Shown one piece after another: positions 53,101 through 64,000 of a stretch of 64,000 nt of DNA. Origin of the DNA: Piscicola geometra (lineage: Eukaryota > Annelida > Clitellata > Hirudinida > Piscicolidae); contig OX030958.1 of NCBI GenBank assembly GCA_943735955.1, positions 5,896,126 to 5,960,125 of the forward strand, written 5' to 3'. The translations under genes and the position numbers were made by a program. The notes under the pieces were generated by a model. It saw nothing but the letters and a program-made list of their open reading frames with translations, was not told where the DNA came from and searched no databases. Position 1 is the first letter of the stretch. The number at the start of each line of letters is the position of its first letter.

Positions 53101-56100
53101 AAATGGGTGTGAGAAACCAACAACAACCACATCAACCACAAGGACAACTTGAGTGAGTCAGTGAAGAACTTGGGCTTGGATGCGTTCGTGATGATGACGT
53201 CAAACATCTGCGTCCAATCCCCTCCGAACATACCCCTCATGCCCTTGTCCCTGTATGTGCGTTTGTTTTTTTGTGTGTGTGTATGTGTGTGTGTGTGTGT
53301 GTGTGTACGTGTGTTAATATGTGTGTGTGTGTGTGTGTAGATGTGCTTGTGTGTGGGCAAGAGCTTATAAGAGATTATATAAGCCATCACTACCCTATCA
53401 TCATCACTACCACCACCACCATCATAATCATTATCATCACTAACACGAAGTTGAACTTGCTGTTGGTGATGAGGAAGAGTTTTTTAGACGAGTTGCTGAG
53501 CCTCTGCAGGTACTCCTTGAGCTTGCCGTCGATGCACAAGTAGCGCGCTGTTGTTGTTGTTGTTGTGGTGGTTGCGGTAGTAGTAGATGTTGTGGTTGTT
53601 GTTGTTGTCGTTGTAGTAGTAGATGTTGTTGTCGTTAATGCTGTAGTTGTTGTTGTGGTAGTAGTAGATGTTGTGGTTGGTTGTTGTTGTTGTTGTTCTG
53701 GTAGTAGTAGATGTTGTGGTTGGTTGTCGTGGTTGGTTGTTGTTGTTGTTCTGGTAGTAGTAGATGTTGTGGTTGGTTGTCGTGGTTGGTTGTTGTGGTT
53801 GGTTGTTGTGGTTGGTTGTTGTGGTTGGTTGTTGTGGTTGGTTGTTGTGGTTGGTTGTTGTGGTTGGTTGTTGTGGTTGGTTGTTGTGGTTGGTTGTTGT
53901 GGTTGGTTGTGGTTGGTTGGTTGTTGTGGTTGGTTGGTTGTTGTGGTTGGTTGTTGTTGTGGTGTAGTTGAATGGATGTGTTTGTTTTTATGTGTGCGGT
54001 TGTTGTGATTGTTGTGTTGGTGTTGTGGGTGGTTGCGGTGTGGGTTGTTGTTGGTGATGGTTGCTATTGTGTTGTATTTGTAGTAGTAGTTGTGCTTGAG
54101 TGTTGGTGGTAGTGATAGTAATAGTGGTGGTAAGATCTATTTGGAAAGTCACAGATTTAAAAAAACTGTTTCCTTATAGTTATACGACGAACTAATAATA
54201 TGAGATAATTCGTCAAATAGATGATGATAATTGGTCAATTATAGGTCAATTATACACTTACAGAGATCATCCATTATGATATTGTGCAGTTCCCCTGACT
54301 TGTGCAGGTCCCGTACCACTCTCTGTGCGTTTAATAGCTTCCATTACATTATAATAATAAATAATAAGAATTAGTATGTAATAATTATAATTTGTTTATT
54401 TTTCAATTAAGATCATTATAACCAATTAAATAATAATACTCATTAAAACACACGATTTTTCCTTTTAATCTGATTTAAATATAACTACATATGCAGCGCT
54501 TCTCCACCACACCACCCACTCTGATGTCGTAGAAGACATTTTCAGGGCAGTAGTCGATGTTGTTCCTGATGAAGTACTGGCGGGGAAAGGGAATGGTGGT
54601 GGGGAGGGAAGGTGGTAGAGAGGGGGAAGAGGGAATGGTGGTGAAGTGATAGTTGTTTGGTGGGATGATGATGATGATAAAATAATGGTGAGCATGAAGT
54701 GATGTTGAAGTGATGGTGTTGATGATGATGATAGAATGGTGGTGGAAATAGAGTATTGGTAGAAAAAAGATGGTGATAGTGAAGTGGTGGTGGTGATGAT
54801 GTTGCTGATGAAGAAGATGGTGATGATGATGATAATGACCTCATTGATGTTAGCTAGTAAGGTCATTTCTGGCACGGAAAAGATGTCCATTAGTTGGTGC
54901 ATACGAGGACCCTGTAGTATTGTATCATCATCATCACCATCACCACCATCATCATCACGAACACCATCATCATCATCACCACCACCATCGTCATCATCAT
55001 CATCATCGTCATCATCACTAACAGATCCGTAGTAGCCACTGAGTAGGTCTGAATTGACGTGCAGTCCATTGTACGTCTGAAAGACTTCGTCTGCTGACAC
55101 CTTCTGCCAGCCTCTGTAGTAGGATGGTCAGGTGGTTACATGGTTGGGTGGAAAGTGGTTAGGTGGTTACATGGTTGGGTGGAAGGGTGGTTAGGTGGTT
55201 ACATGGTTGGGTGGAAGGGTGGTCAGGTGGTTACATGGTTGGGTGGAAGGGTGGTTAAGTGGTTACATGGTTGGGTGGAAGGGTGGTCAGGTGGTTACAT
55301 GGTTGGGTGGAAAGGTGGTTAGGTGGTTACGTGCTGATGTGGTCAGGTGGTGTAGTGTGGTTAGGTAGTGTAGATTGGTAGTCAAATGGTGTGATGTGGT
55401 CAGATGGTCTAGTGGTGGTGTGGTGTTGGTGGTTTCGTTAAATGGTGAGAGAAGGATGGTTAAGTGGTGTGGTGTAGTATGGTCAGGTGGTTAATGGTGT
55501 GATGTGCTTAGGTGGTGAATGGTGTAGCGTTGTAATGTGAGTGAATGATGAATGTGAAAAGAAAGAAAGGAGGAGAATTGAACTTGTAGACGGAGTCTGT
55601 CTGAATGTTCTGGAAGGCATCGAGCTTCATCAAATATCCCTGAGAAGAGATGGTGCAAGTTAGAGAAATATACATAGTAATTAGCTCAAAAATACATATT
55701 CATTGACCTAAAAATGCATATTCATAGGCTCAGACATGAAAAGTTTTTTTATGTATACAATTTTTAAAAATAGGTTAGAATTCTTAAATGGGTAGGCATG
55801 GAAGAGAATGGAGGAAAGAAAGAAAAAGGAAAAAAAAGGTAGACAAGGAAAGAAAAAGAAGAAGGAAGGAAAGGAGAAGGAGAAGGAAAAAAGGAGGGCA
55901 TGGAGAAAAAAAGAAAAGGAAGGAAAAAAAGAAAAAGAAGGAAGAAAGGACCCTGTGGACATCACAATGCAGCCCTCTCGAAGCGAAGTCAATTTGAAAG
56001 TCAAACTCGGGGTGCTTTATTTCTTTTGGGTACTGTAATATGATTGGAAAAACACTTTAGGCATGTTAAAATATATTTTTACAAATTATCTTAATAATGG

Positions 56101-56682
56101 AAAAAACTTGCAATTTTAATTTTAAAAGCACTAAAAAGGTAAACCTTGTACTCCTTGACCAGGACATTTCGAGCCAAATCGTAAATCAGCTCAGTCAGAG
56201 AATCCTTGTAAATTGCTAAAGTGTAATCGTAGTCGAAGCCAAAAACTTCTATGTTGTTCAAATCGAGCTCGTTGTTCGCGAAAATCGCTTCGACATTGAT
56301 GTTGTTGGGTAAGGATTGGGCTGCAGCAGTAATAAAAGACTTATAAGGGTTTAAATTGGATAAAATGTAATGAATTTGAATTTAAAATTTTGAAGTAATG
56401 AAGGACTTGAACGAAGTCATTTGATACAGGCTTTAAACCTTAACGTTTAAACGGACCAATATGAAAGACGTCTGAAACTAATGAACCTTTTGTGAAGTGT
56501 TTGATTTGCTCGTATTTATTGTTCAGCAGCTCTTTGCTTGACTTAAGCGGGTACTGACTAGAGGACTTTTTGCAAACGGAGGTGGAGGTGAAGCCTCGCT
56601 GAAAACGGAGACCAAAATTCTTGGAAAAAAATAATTTACTAGATAAAATATTAATTATTCGATGGTTAGAGTTGAATGCCAT
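50131..56682 (-). CDS. NT5DC: 5'-nucleotidase domain-containing protein (NT5DC2/3-like)
   Basis: HAD-superfamily protein of the IMP/GMP-specific 5'-nucleotidase group; NT5DC3 is mitochondrial. Exons (minus): 56682-56487, 56320-56145, 56032-55952, 55639-55584, 55113-55023, 54911-54840, 54576-54520, 54322-54262, 53547-53445, 53250-53149, 52847-52763, 52412-52326, 51942-51889, 50891-50805, 50601-50537 and 50341-50131; all phases agree, 527 residues (NT5DC3 548, NT5DC2 520). The N-terminus ([25 protein letters not shown]) looks like a mitochondrial presequence. HAD motif I is [11 protein letters not shown] (DxDYT), motif [20 protein letters not shown], motif [12 protein letters not shown]. Also [52 protein letters not shown] and HTFYPRRV. 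Introns carry several minisatellites and a nested opposite-strand frame. Substrate unknown. Confidence 0.9.
50940..51108 (+). repeat. tRNA-derived SINE, family A, copy 4
   Basis: AACGACTCTCGGCTTGACCA, TCTTGGTTCGAGTGAAACCG (B-box-like), TAGCTCTTATGCGCGAAAT, GTGGCCTGGAAGCTCG and TTCAGGTTTCACGCAACTA: full order of the family. Confidence 0.75.
51149..51195. repeat. Perfect 21-bp inverted repeat (5-bp loop)
   Basis: Left arm 51149-51169 starts GCTTGAGAGCATTCAGCCC; right arm 51175-51195 is its exact reverse complement; loop ATAGG. Lies between SINE copy 4 and the nested coiled-coil frame. Confidence 0.97.
51184..51593 (+). CDS. Nested coiled-coil fragment, possibly tektin-like
   Basis: Two segments, 51184-51343 and 51430-51593, join through GTAAGG and CTTTCAG in phase 1 and give 107 residues ending LSH. 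Composition is charged and helical. KQERKYDID, then about 45 residues later [12 protein letters not shown], resemble the REKRxxID and LELDWSDKxEA landmarks of tektins with similar spacing, but the rest is not convincing. It lies on the opposite strand inside an NT5DC intron, and its ATG lies in the hairpin arm. It could be a truncated gene, a gene fragment carried by a mobile element, or chance. No other tektin exons were seen. Confidence 0.3.
51660..51892. repeat. CCACCTCCACCTCACCAAC repeat in NT5DC intron
   Basis: Tandem CAACCCACCTCCACCTCA units, 18 bp, running up to the donor of NT5DC exon 51942-51889. Pro/Thr-rich plus frames are artefacts. Confidence 0.92.
52224..52325. repeat. 15-bp minisatellite CTTGTACACAAAGTG
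   Basis: About seven copies directly next to the donor of NT5DC exon 52412-52326; on the minus strand the intron starts GTGTGTACAAG. Confidence 0.93.
52436..52735. repeat. 20-bp minisatellite AATATTCATGAAATATAATT
   Basis: About 14 AT-rich copies with late CACGAAA variants in an NT5DC intron. Confidence 0.95.
52856..53104. repeat. 20-bp minisatellite GGATGGGTAAATAGATGAAT
   Basis: Nine near-identical copies between NT5DC exons 52847-52763 and 53250-53149. The Ile/His/Pro frame on the minus strand is an artefact. Confidence 0.95.
53548..53970. repeat. GTTGTGGTTG repeat next to NT5DC acceptor
   Basis: GTT and TTGTGGTTGG units, about 420 bp; the reverse strand (CAACAACAG) forms the acceptor of exon 53547-53445. 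Confidence 0.94.
55120..55335. repeat. 30-bp minisatellite GTTACATGGTTGGGTGGAAG
   Basis: Seven copies of a unit containing TTACATGGTTGGGTGGAAGG and GTGGTTAGGTGG, adjoining NT5DC exon 55113-55023. Confidence 0.94.
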
Positions 56683-56924
56683 TGTCACAAATGTTAACGT
56701 TTGGATACTTTAAGGTGGAATTTAAGAACCAAGTTCACTTTTCAAACTAGACGTGGGTTGGCTGTTAAATGTTGTAAAATCTTGTAACTAAAACTTTATA
56801 AGGTTCAAAAATGAAAACCACAACTTTTTCAGTATATTTAAAAACGTCCACAATGTGAAAAAATATAGAAGTGTTGCATTGTTTTGACGAACTGTGGCGC
56901 GTTAATAAATCATTAAAAAATATT

Positions 56925-57404
56925 TCAAACTCCTGTAGAAAAGTAGGCCGGCTTATAACACAAGGAAACATCATTCCAATTCCTTTGAGACTCTTCTCTT
57001 AAACATTTGGTGTTAGTCGAAGCAACATTTCTCGTAGCGTCTTGTTTAGAGACGAAGGAAGGTCTTCCTACCGGAATTAAGTGATCAGTCGATAATTTAA
57101 GGCCGGGCGCAAAAACAGCCTCAGTGTCCACTGCAAGGCAACTCATCTGAGACAGCAGCAAAGAGGTTTTCTCTGATTCACCATTGTTCTGACGTCTGAG
57201 ACGGGCGATGAAGAAGTTGATGAGAATGTCACTCAAAATCCTAATCGAGAGCAGAAGTAACGAAAAAGCGTTGAGTTTCAAAAAACGACCACACTTCTGA
57301 ATCAGCCTTCCCACTTTCACTTGACTCGCTGTAACCAAATAAAGTAGATGTTGCCGAAAGAGGTATTCATCTGCAGTTGTTTGTAGTGCAATCATTGGTT
57401 TCAT
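56925..57404 (-). CDS. Open frame with one membrane segment, unassigned
   Basis: 160 codons open, beginning MKPMIALQTTADEYLF, with a hydrophobic stretch AFSLLLLSIRILSDILINFF and a Ser/Asn-rich tail ending AYFSTGV. It lies just 3' of the multi-pass gene on the same strand and could be its last exon, but the phase of exon 57642-57542 does not fit this frame through the acceptors I could see. It could also be a separate small gene or a chance frame. Confidence 0.3.
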   Translation of the reverse strand: MKPMIALQTTADEYLFRQHLLYLVTASQVKVGRLIQKCGRFLKLNAFSLLLLSIRILSDILINFFIARLRRQNNGESEKTSLLLSQMSCLAVDTEAVFAPGLKLSTDHLIPVGRPSFVSKQDATRNVASTNTKCLREESQRNWNDVSLCYKPAYFSTGV

Positions 57405-57541
57405 GGCATTTACTTTTAAAGTAAAAAACGGAAATATCTTTAAAAACTGAAATAATTAAAAAAGTAAAATATTAAAAAAAAAGTAAAATATCTCTAAAAA
57501 AAAAGTAAAATGTCTTTTTTAAATGTGAAATATTGTTTCAC

Positions 57542-60500
57542 CTTTGTGATGCGGAATGTTTGTAATGCAAGGAAAGTCTGAGAAGAGAGATTCGTCAAAA
57601 ACTTGAAGTCTGTTGAGTAGCTCAGAGGCACTGAAGGCCATGCTGTCACCTATTGAAACCACTGTGAAGTTGCCAATTCGATTTTAAATTCATTAATTTT
57701 AATGATTAAAATGTATAAACACCATTTTGATTCAAAATTGATTTGTATGCCACTCTTTCACTTGAAAAACCCAGTCGAACAGCTTATAACTAAATTATTC
57801 ATTCAAAATCTCTTACTGGCGTTGGCTGATTGAAGAATCTGAAGGTTTTGTTGGAATTGCTGAAGAAGGGAAGTGAGGGAGGAGAAGAGATAGGGAGTCA
57901 GTTGAATTTCAGCAGACTTTTGAGGAGCACAAGCAATGGTTGTCAGAAAGTCTGCAATCTTTACTGATTTGCCCTCGATCAACGACATAAACTCCTGAGT
58001 CAGCAGACCGAGAAAGAAGGAGAGAAGAACGCTTACGATGATGATCTTGTTGAAGCCACCATGCCTGGAGATGTATTTTTTCTGAAAGAATTTCATTGAA
58101 GTCTTCGACAATAAGTTTTTGTGGCAGTTGTTGTTGTTGTGGTTGTTGTTGCTGTTGTTTTTGTTGCAGTTGCTGTGGTTGCTGTTGTTGTTAACTTCGT
58201 GCCGAGCAACAGCGCACTTTATGGGGTTTGAAAACTCTTTTGAATTACGACTTCTTCCTTGAGAACGTGTCGCTACTAAACTACACTGATAATCCTTCTC
58301 TATTATGCCCAGACCATTTTTATTGATTTTTACATCATTACTTATATTATAACTATGTGTTGCATTGACAATAAATAAGTTTCTAAAATCAATATCTTTT
58401 GACGTAATAACACTATGAAGATGTATTTTGTTCTTTGTGCTGACATAGAGTTTTAAAGGGTGGTGGAAAAGTGTCATGACGCAAGTCACCAGCTTCGAAA
58501 CCAGCAGTGCCACGTTGCAGGCCTGCAACAACGCAACCAGTAAAATAACCTTCGTTTCTTCAGCATCATCGCCATCACCATCTGCCAAGTCGTCACGATA
58601 AAGATCCACTCTGTTTGTTTCATTGGCGCTTTTGTTGCTCTTTAAAATTAATTCGCTTGCAATTTCATTCACAAAGAACTCATGAATTCTTCTCCTTTGC
58701 AGCTCTCTTAGAACCGACTCTGAAGTTGGCTCGTTGGAAGGTATTAGCAACTCTTGTGTTTGGAAGAACTTCACCACGTCATAGCGATTATTCCACGCCG
58801 AAGTCTTTGTTTGTGCAGAAGGGTCCTCTCGTTGAGTGATTTTCGCCATGCCGCAAGACACATAGGATTCCATGGAGAGGGACGTATTGACTCTGCAAAA
58901 GTAATTTTCAGTCATTACTTTTCGTCTTTTTCGAATTAAAGTTTTTGATTTTAAAATTACATTTTATTTACTAATTTATTTTTAAGGACTCACGTTTTTT
59001 TTCCAGAGATATACTTGACGAAAATTGCAAAAGACTGGCACAATTCTCTGTTTAAATGAAATATCTTCAACAGATTGGTCTCAGACTTCAGAAAAGAAAA
59101 ATTGCTTTGGGAATAGTGCCACTGATATTCACTGAGCTTCAGAAAGTTTTCTTTCCAAGTTTTTACCAACACATTCGAATACATTTCTTTTTTAATATCT
59201 TTCTTTTCAAAAGCTCCATCCTTCTTCTCATTTTTCCATAGTTTCTGCGCGTTGAAGGCGCTCAAGAGATGAGAGTTCATACTCTGAAGGCAGTCTCTAG
59301 CGTAGTCGGAGGAGGGTGCTTCAAGATAGGAAAGACTTCCACTCCTTCCTCTCCAATCTTCCCCATCTAACATCCCGTCTTGGAACATGAAGATGGCTGT
59401 GATGGCGTATATGGTAACTTGGAAGATCTTCAAACTCAATACGTGTTTCGAACGGGGCTCAGCGTAGTTAACAAGTTTGGAGTGGAAATGTTTGATGGGA
59501 GACGGAGAAAGTGTGTTGAAGCAAGAAAGTTTTCTCATGTGCTTGCCCGGGTGGAGTGGTTTGCAGCAGTGCGATGACTGCGGCATTGAAATGCTTACCT
59601 CATGAACCCTCGGAGGACAGCAAACAGCTATAATGTTCACCAAAGCACAAGCCAGCGCCAGGAGAATAACCATTCCAAAGTCCTGCGGTCGTTCATTCGA
59701 AATTTTCTTTATTCGGCACGAGCATGCATTATGCTCGAGATGGGGCGCAAGAATCATTTTGACCGTGGTGTTTGACTGGGCGAATGATACAACAATCGGT
59801 CGCGGATAGATGAGTGAGTAGCTGGGAGACGTGATGTTGAAGTCGAAGGCTAGCGGGCAGTTGTGCAGGATGTCCAGGTCTGATACGAGCGTTCTAGGCC
59901 CTTCCAACTCACGTATCGTCACCGCCATGAAACTGGGACAATTCAAGCTGTGGCCTTCGTAAAATAGTTTTTTAAATTTATTATCAAGAACATAAAAAAA
60001 TAAAACGGCAATAATAATTATTATAATGAAAAATAAAAATATTTATATATATACATTTTTTCACTTTCAACTAGATTATATAAGTCAATCTAAATTTTTG
60101 TAATAACTATTATTAATGATTAGTTTGACAACCTTTCAAGTTTATTGTATAGGTGCCGCCTTCAGTGTAAAAATCAACGTGCATGTCTGTGAGCGAGCGA
60201 TGGGAATGCTTGTTCCAGAACCACCAACGCAACAGAGACGTGTTTCCTTCATAGAAAAATTGCTCAACAGATATTTTATTAATTTATTCATTAATTAATT
60301 TGTGAATATATAAAATCTAATGTTTGATAATATTTTTTAATACTTTAATCGATGATAGGCTCGAGCAACCTCACCATGGATGGATATTTTCAAATGGGGT
60401 GAATGGCTTTTTGGGATGATGAAGTAGTTTTCCTCTCCTGCTTCAATTCCCATGCTTACATCCACCAGAACATCTTCATGCCGTGTTTCAGAGGCTTTAA

Positions 60501-62428
60501 GGCTGCTGTTCAAACTTTTCAAGCCTACGTCTCCACCTTCAAAAGAACCCTCGAAACTATCTTTGTTGCTTTCGACATTAGCCATAATACTCTTCAATTC
60601 ATACTTTTCAAATTCATTTCCAGTTATGTCCGTTATCAATGGAACTTGCGTAAGTGGACTAATCGAAAACGACCACGCATGTACTTTTTTGGCATTTTCA
60701 TCGGTGTCATCCGCAGAACTTCTTCTCACACTCGTATCCTTCTCTCGATCCATCGGCTTGACTTCATCTTTCTCGCTCGAGTCCTCACTCCTCCGCGACC
60801 CTCTCAAGACCACCTTCTCTTGCATCAGAGAACTTCGAATTATCGTCACAAACTCGTGCTGCAGTCGTTCTTCAAGTCCATCTTTGTACCATACATCGGT
60901 GTGCATCTGTGGAATTTCAAGAATAAATCGCAATGAAATAAAATCGCAGAAAAAACTCGCACTTATAAAAGGTGAATTATTTTAGTATTATTAAGTTGAT
61001 CAATTCATTAACTGAACATCAACATAACCCAAAACAAGCTAAACCTTCACCTTAACCTCACCTATGTTAAATTTAAAGTACGATTTTGTGCTTATACCAA
61101 ATAAATAATAGATTTCTATATAGGCACCTTTGGCGTGTCGAAACCTATCTCTGTGGCGCTAACGTAAAACCACAGCGAATACAATTTCTTTGGAGGCTTG
61201 TGTTTTAAGCGACATCTGAAAGAATTTTCTCTGTCGCCGTAAACCCTTTTTACTTGAAGCATGGAGCGGCTATCTGTTGGAAAATAATTTAAATTTAAAT
61301 AATTATACAATTAAATGATTCAATAAAATATGTAATATAAAAAATAACTTATATATTTTAAAAGCATTAAAATTTTTTATTTGATTCCCATGCAGACTGT
61401 GTAAGCAGGTACAAATAAAGTTCAAACAAAAAGGAAAGTAAACGTTTTCCAATGAACATTCTGGAACTCTAAATAGAATTGATAAAGTTCTCAATTTACT
61501 TTTGCGGCTAATTTGTGTAACAATCAAAAATTAATTGAAAGGCAATTAGGATGCGGAAAGTTTCATTAGATAAAAGAAGAAAGATTTCCTCAATTGTTCT
61601 AAAAGATGCTATCTCGTAAAAATGTTTGATCCCCAAACTTGTTCCTCTCTTCTCAATTTTGCACATTCATTCCTTCATGCACACAACTTTACATGTTATC
61701 CACCCATTTACTCATTCATCTATTTAATAATTCATCCATTCACTCATTCATCTATTTACTAATTCATCCATTCACTCATTCATCTATTTACTAATTCATC
61801 CATTCACTCATTCATTTATTTACTAATTCATCCATTCACTCATTCATCTATTTACTAATTCATCCATTCACTCATTCATCTATTTACTAATTCTTCCATT
61901 CACTCACTCATCTATTTACGAATTCATCCATTCACTCATTCATCTATTTACTAATTCATCCATTCACTCATTCATTCAATAATTCATTCGCTTATTCATC
62001 CAATCACACATTCATCCATTCACCCATTCATCCATCCATCCACCAATTCACCCATTCATCCATTCACTCATTTATCCATTCACCTATTCATTCATTCATC
62101 CACCCATTTCTCCATTCACCAATTCATCCATCCATCCACCCATCTACACATTCATTCATCCATCCATCCACCCATTCATCCATCCATCCATCCATCCATC
62201 CATCCATCCATCCATCCATCCATCCATCCATCCATCCATCCATCCATCCATCCACCCATTCACCCATTCACCCATTCATCCATTCACCCATTCATTCATT
62301 AACTCAATCTTTGAAGCCTCAAACCTGACCTGCTGGACATCTGACCAGCGAGTTTCGGCACTCTGAGCTATACAAATGTCTGCATTGTTTCAACACGTAG
62401 CAGGAAACCAGGCATTTGTCTCTTGTCA
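57542..62428 (-). CDS. Unrecognised multi-pass membrane protein, partial
   Basis: No family recognised. Exons (minus) with matching phases: 62428-62330, 61273-61128, 60906-60375, 60246-60133, 59954-58994, 58892-57817 and 57642-57542; the start and final exons are not settled. The N-terminal part is extracellular-like: Cys-rich ([17 protein letters not shown]), then [56 protein letters not shown] and several N-glycosylation sites. At least four membrane segments follow: [50 protein letters not shown] and [16 protein letters not shown] poly-Asn/His patch is repeat-encoded. A 3' continuation may use ATGAATACC at 57368 or the separate frame 57404-56925. Total over 1,000 residues. Possibly a receptor or channel; not inferable here. 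Confidence 0.5.
61700..62000. repeat. 32-bp minisatellite ATTCATCTATTTACTAATTC
   Basis: About nine copies of a unit also containing ATCCATTCACTC, merging at 62000-62300 into degenerate CCATTCATCC repeats and a pure (CATC)n at 62175-62252. In an intron of the multi-pass gene. Confidence 0.95.
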
Positions 62429-62457
62429 CTGTAAAAAGTTTGAGATCGAGTTACTAA

Positions 62458-62595
62458 TCTAGATAGGCTGGACGAGTGTGTAACGACTTTCAGAGTGATT
62501 AATGACCGATGTTCGAGTGCAATCGACGCCCACGAATGTGCAGTAATTCTGCCCTTCAGCATAGGTATTAATTATAATAACGACAATCATTATTA
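62458..62595 (+). repeat. tRNA-derived SINE, family A, copy 5
   Basis: TAGGCTGGACGAGTGTGTAA and CGACTTTCAGAG, ATGTTCGAGTGCAATCGACG, ATGTGCAGTAATT and a TATTAATTATAATAA tail; the central body is shortened. Confidence 0.6.
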
Positions 62596-62728
62596 AAACG
62601 ATCATTTTGAAATTAAATTAAAACTAGATTTCAAACAAAAAGTAAAAATAGATTGAAGAGCTAAACATGCTCAACTGCATCTCTTTCTTAAACTTGAATG
62701 TAATCCACGCCAGTGAGAAACCCAAGAG

Positions 62729-63950
62729 CAGCGGTTCTCAATCTTTTAAGCGTCGTGGTCACTTGGTCTAATTTGTCATGTCATAGGGACCACTATTAAT
62801 AAATGTACACTTTGGACTCATTATCGAGTTGTTACAACAATTACTATTGCACTTAGAATTTAAAAATTTATTTTGTTATTTTCACGTGTCATGCCATTTT
62901 AATGATAAAATCATGTAGTGAAAATTTATACTATTTTTAAATCAAGCAGAATTTTCCAATAATATTGTTGTAAAAAAATTGTTAATTTAAAACTTTAATG
63001 TTTAATTTATTAAATATTGTCTCATTTTCATCAGATAAAAAATTAGAAATATTTTAATGCAAGAGCATCACTAAATAATTTCTAGCATCGAGTCTATTTC
63101 TAAATTTAGCTTAATTACTTATAAAAGACTGTTTCACAAAGGTATTTGAGACGAAAAAAATAAAGAAACGCAACACACTTTCAGAGAGAATGGGCTATGA
63201 CAGCAAGCACTTTACCCAGAATTGTGTGGGCGTCATTAGGAAAAATCAATTGTACTGCATTACTGGAAATGATCACAGTGAACTTCTGTTGTACATTCTT
63301 TTAAACATGTTCAGTTTTTCTTGCAAATGAACTTCTGGTGTTTCGAGTAAATTTAGTAAATATCTAAAAAAATTTGTTTTAAGACTTTTCAATTGTATTT
63401 TGACAAAATGTCTTGTACTTTTTTATTGCTACCTGTTCAGCTTTATTTTTTTCAAAGACTTTATATGAATTTGGAATAATATGAAATTAACATTCATCCA
63501 TTTTTTGTTATAGCTTTCTTTTCAATTAAAATGATTTATTTAATTTTTCCCTTTGAAAGATCTATGCATGTTGCATTTTTTTGGAAAAAGATCGATTTAA
63601 CATAATTAAAATAAAAGTATGTTTTTTTTTAAACTTGGATTTTGTCACTTAAAAAGCTTTTAATAAAAAATATAAAAAAATTCATCCCAAAGATCATGAA
63701 AACGGTTTAAAACTTTGCCTCTGGACAACCATCTCACATCAGTATGAATTAACAAATTACTATTTGATGCATCAAAGTCATTACACAGTTTAGAAAACAA
63801 GCGGCTATTTAATGCACTCGCTTTTATGAAATTCACGGCACCTATAATGTTTTCAATTATTTCTTGAATATAATTTTCCAAAAAACAACAAAATTTCTGA
63901 AAAGCAAGCGACCCCCGTTTAGGTCGCAACCTACAGGTTGAGAACTGCTG
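62729..63950. mobile_element. Internally deleted hAT DNA transposon with TIRs
   Basis: Left end 62729 reads CAGCGGTTCTCAATCTTTT; the right end read on the minus strand from 63950 is CAGCAGTTCTCAACCTG. These are matching hAT-type terminal inverted repeats (CAGNGGTTCTCAA). Length 1,222 bp, too short for an autonomous element. Flanking octamers CCCAAGAG and TGCAAAAG match at only five of eight positions, so the target duplication is eroded. Contains a transposase piece on the minus strand. Confidence 0.8.
63660..63890 (-). pseudogene. hAT transposase fragment (ZBED5/FAM200-like)
   Basis: The translation contains FIKASALNSRLFSKLCNDFD and LLIHTDVRWLSRGKVLNRFH, the highly conserved region of Buster/ZBED5/GTF2IRD2-type hAT transposases (FIKxRxLNSRLF, LLLHTEVRWLSRGKVL). 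It is only about 75 residues, preceded directly by the terminal repeat, and followed by stop codons, so the copy is non-autonomous. Confidence 0.82.
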
Positions 63951-64000
63951 TGCAAAAGGTTTTATTTGCAGGAAAAACAAAAAACAGTTGATCTGACAGT

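Noticed and set aside
54465..55100. 211-codon minus-strand frame with Asp and Ser/Pro runs
   Set aside because: It reads through NT5DC exons 5 and 6 and their repeat-filled introns; the spliced NT5DC model explains the conserved parts.

Overview
The window is nuclear DNA of an animal. It shows AT-rich intergenic DNA, many short GT-AG introns, single-copy housekeeping genes of metazoan type (ribosomal protein S16, MAP2K7, arfaptin, nucleoredoxin, MGAT5, LanC-like) and very dense micro- and minisatellites. Gene content and compact introns suit a lophotrochozoan such as an annelid or leech, but that placement is inference and no species marker was seen. Nothing prokaryotic, viral or organellar was found. 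Exon models below were built by hand from splice sites, reading phase and remembered family motifs; most junctions keep phase exactly.

Layout. 0.2-2.0 kb: 5' half of MAP2K7 (minus), cut by the window edge. 2.4-3.6 kb: a DWNN-domain protein like the short form of RBBP6 (plus). 3.9-5.2 kb: an Arg/Ser- and Gly-rich protein (plus). 6.3-8.7 kb: arfaptin (minus). 9.0-11.2 kb: NUBP2 (plus). 12.1-16.1 kb: nucleoredoxin (minus). 16.5-17.5 kb: a p24/TMED cargo receptor (minus). 18.0-19.2 kb: RNA polymerase III subunit RPC7 (plus). 20.5-21.2 kb: an orphan secreted protein with an in-frame stop (plus). 22.5-34.4 kb: MGAT5, N-acetylglucosaminyltransferase V, about 23 exons (plus), with a decayed hAT transposon and several large tandem arrays in its introns. 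34.4-39.7 kb: gene-poor, AT-rich, with a 17-bp minisatellite and SINEs. 39.7-42.4 kb: a type II membrane protein of the DUF288/STELLO class (minus). 43.6-47.1 kb: LanC-like protein (plus). 47.7-49.2 kb: RPS16 (plus). 50.1-56.7 kb: a mitochondrial-type NT5DC2/3 5'-nucleotidase-domain protein (minus) with a small coiled-coil (possibly tektin-like) reading frame nested on the other strand. 57.5-62.4 kb: an unrecognised multi-pass membrane protein (minus). 62.7-63.95 kb: an internally deleted hAT element with clear terminal inverted repeats.

Genes often sit in divergent pairs with short shared upstream regions: MAP2K7/DWNN 0.46 kb, arfaptin/NUBP2 0.29 kb, TMED/RPC7 0.55 kb, STELLO-like/LanC-like about 1.1 kb. 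The genes do not form one pathway. Four act at Golgi membranes or the secretory pathway (arfaptin, TMED, MGAT5, STELLO-like), which is probably coincidence.

No clearly new biological system was found. The most interesting items are the DUF288/STELLO-like animal protein, a nucleoredoxin with two redox CxxC modules and a microsatellite-encoded Ser run inside a thioredoxin fold, microsatellites that abut or form splice sites, a dispersed tRNA-derived SINE family, a perfect 21-bp hairpin, and the orphan secreted gene whose only visible defect is one TAA.
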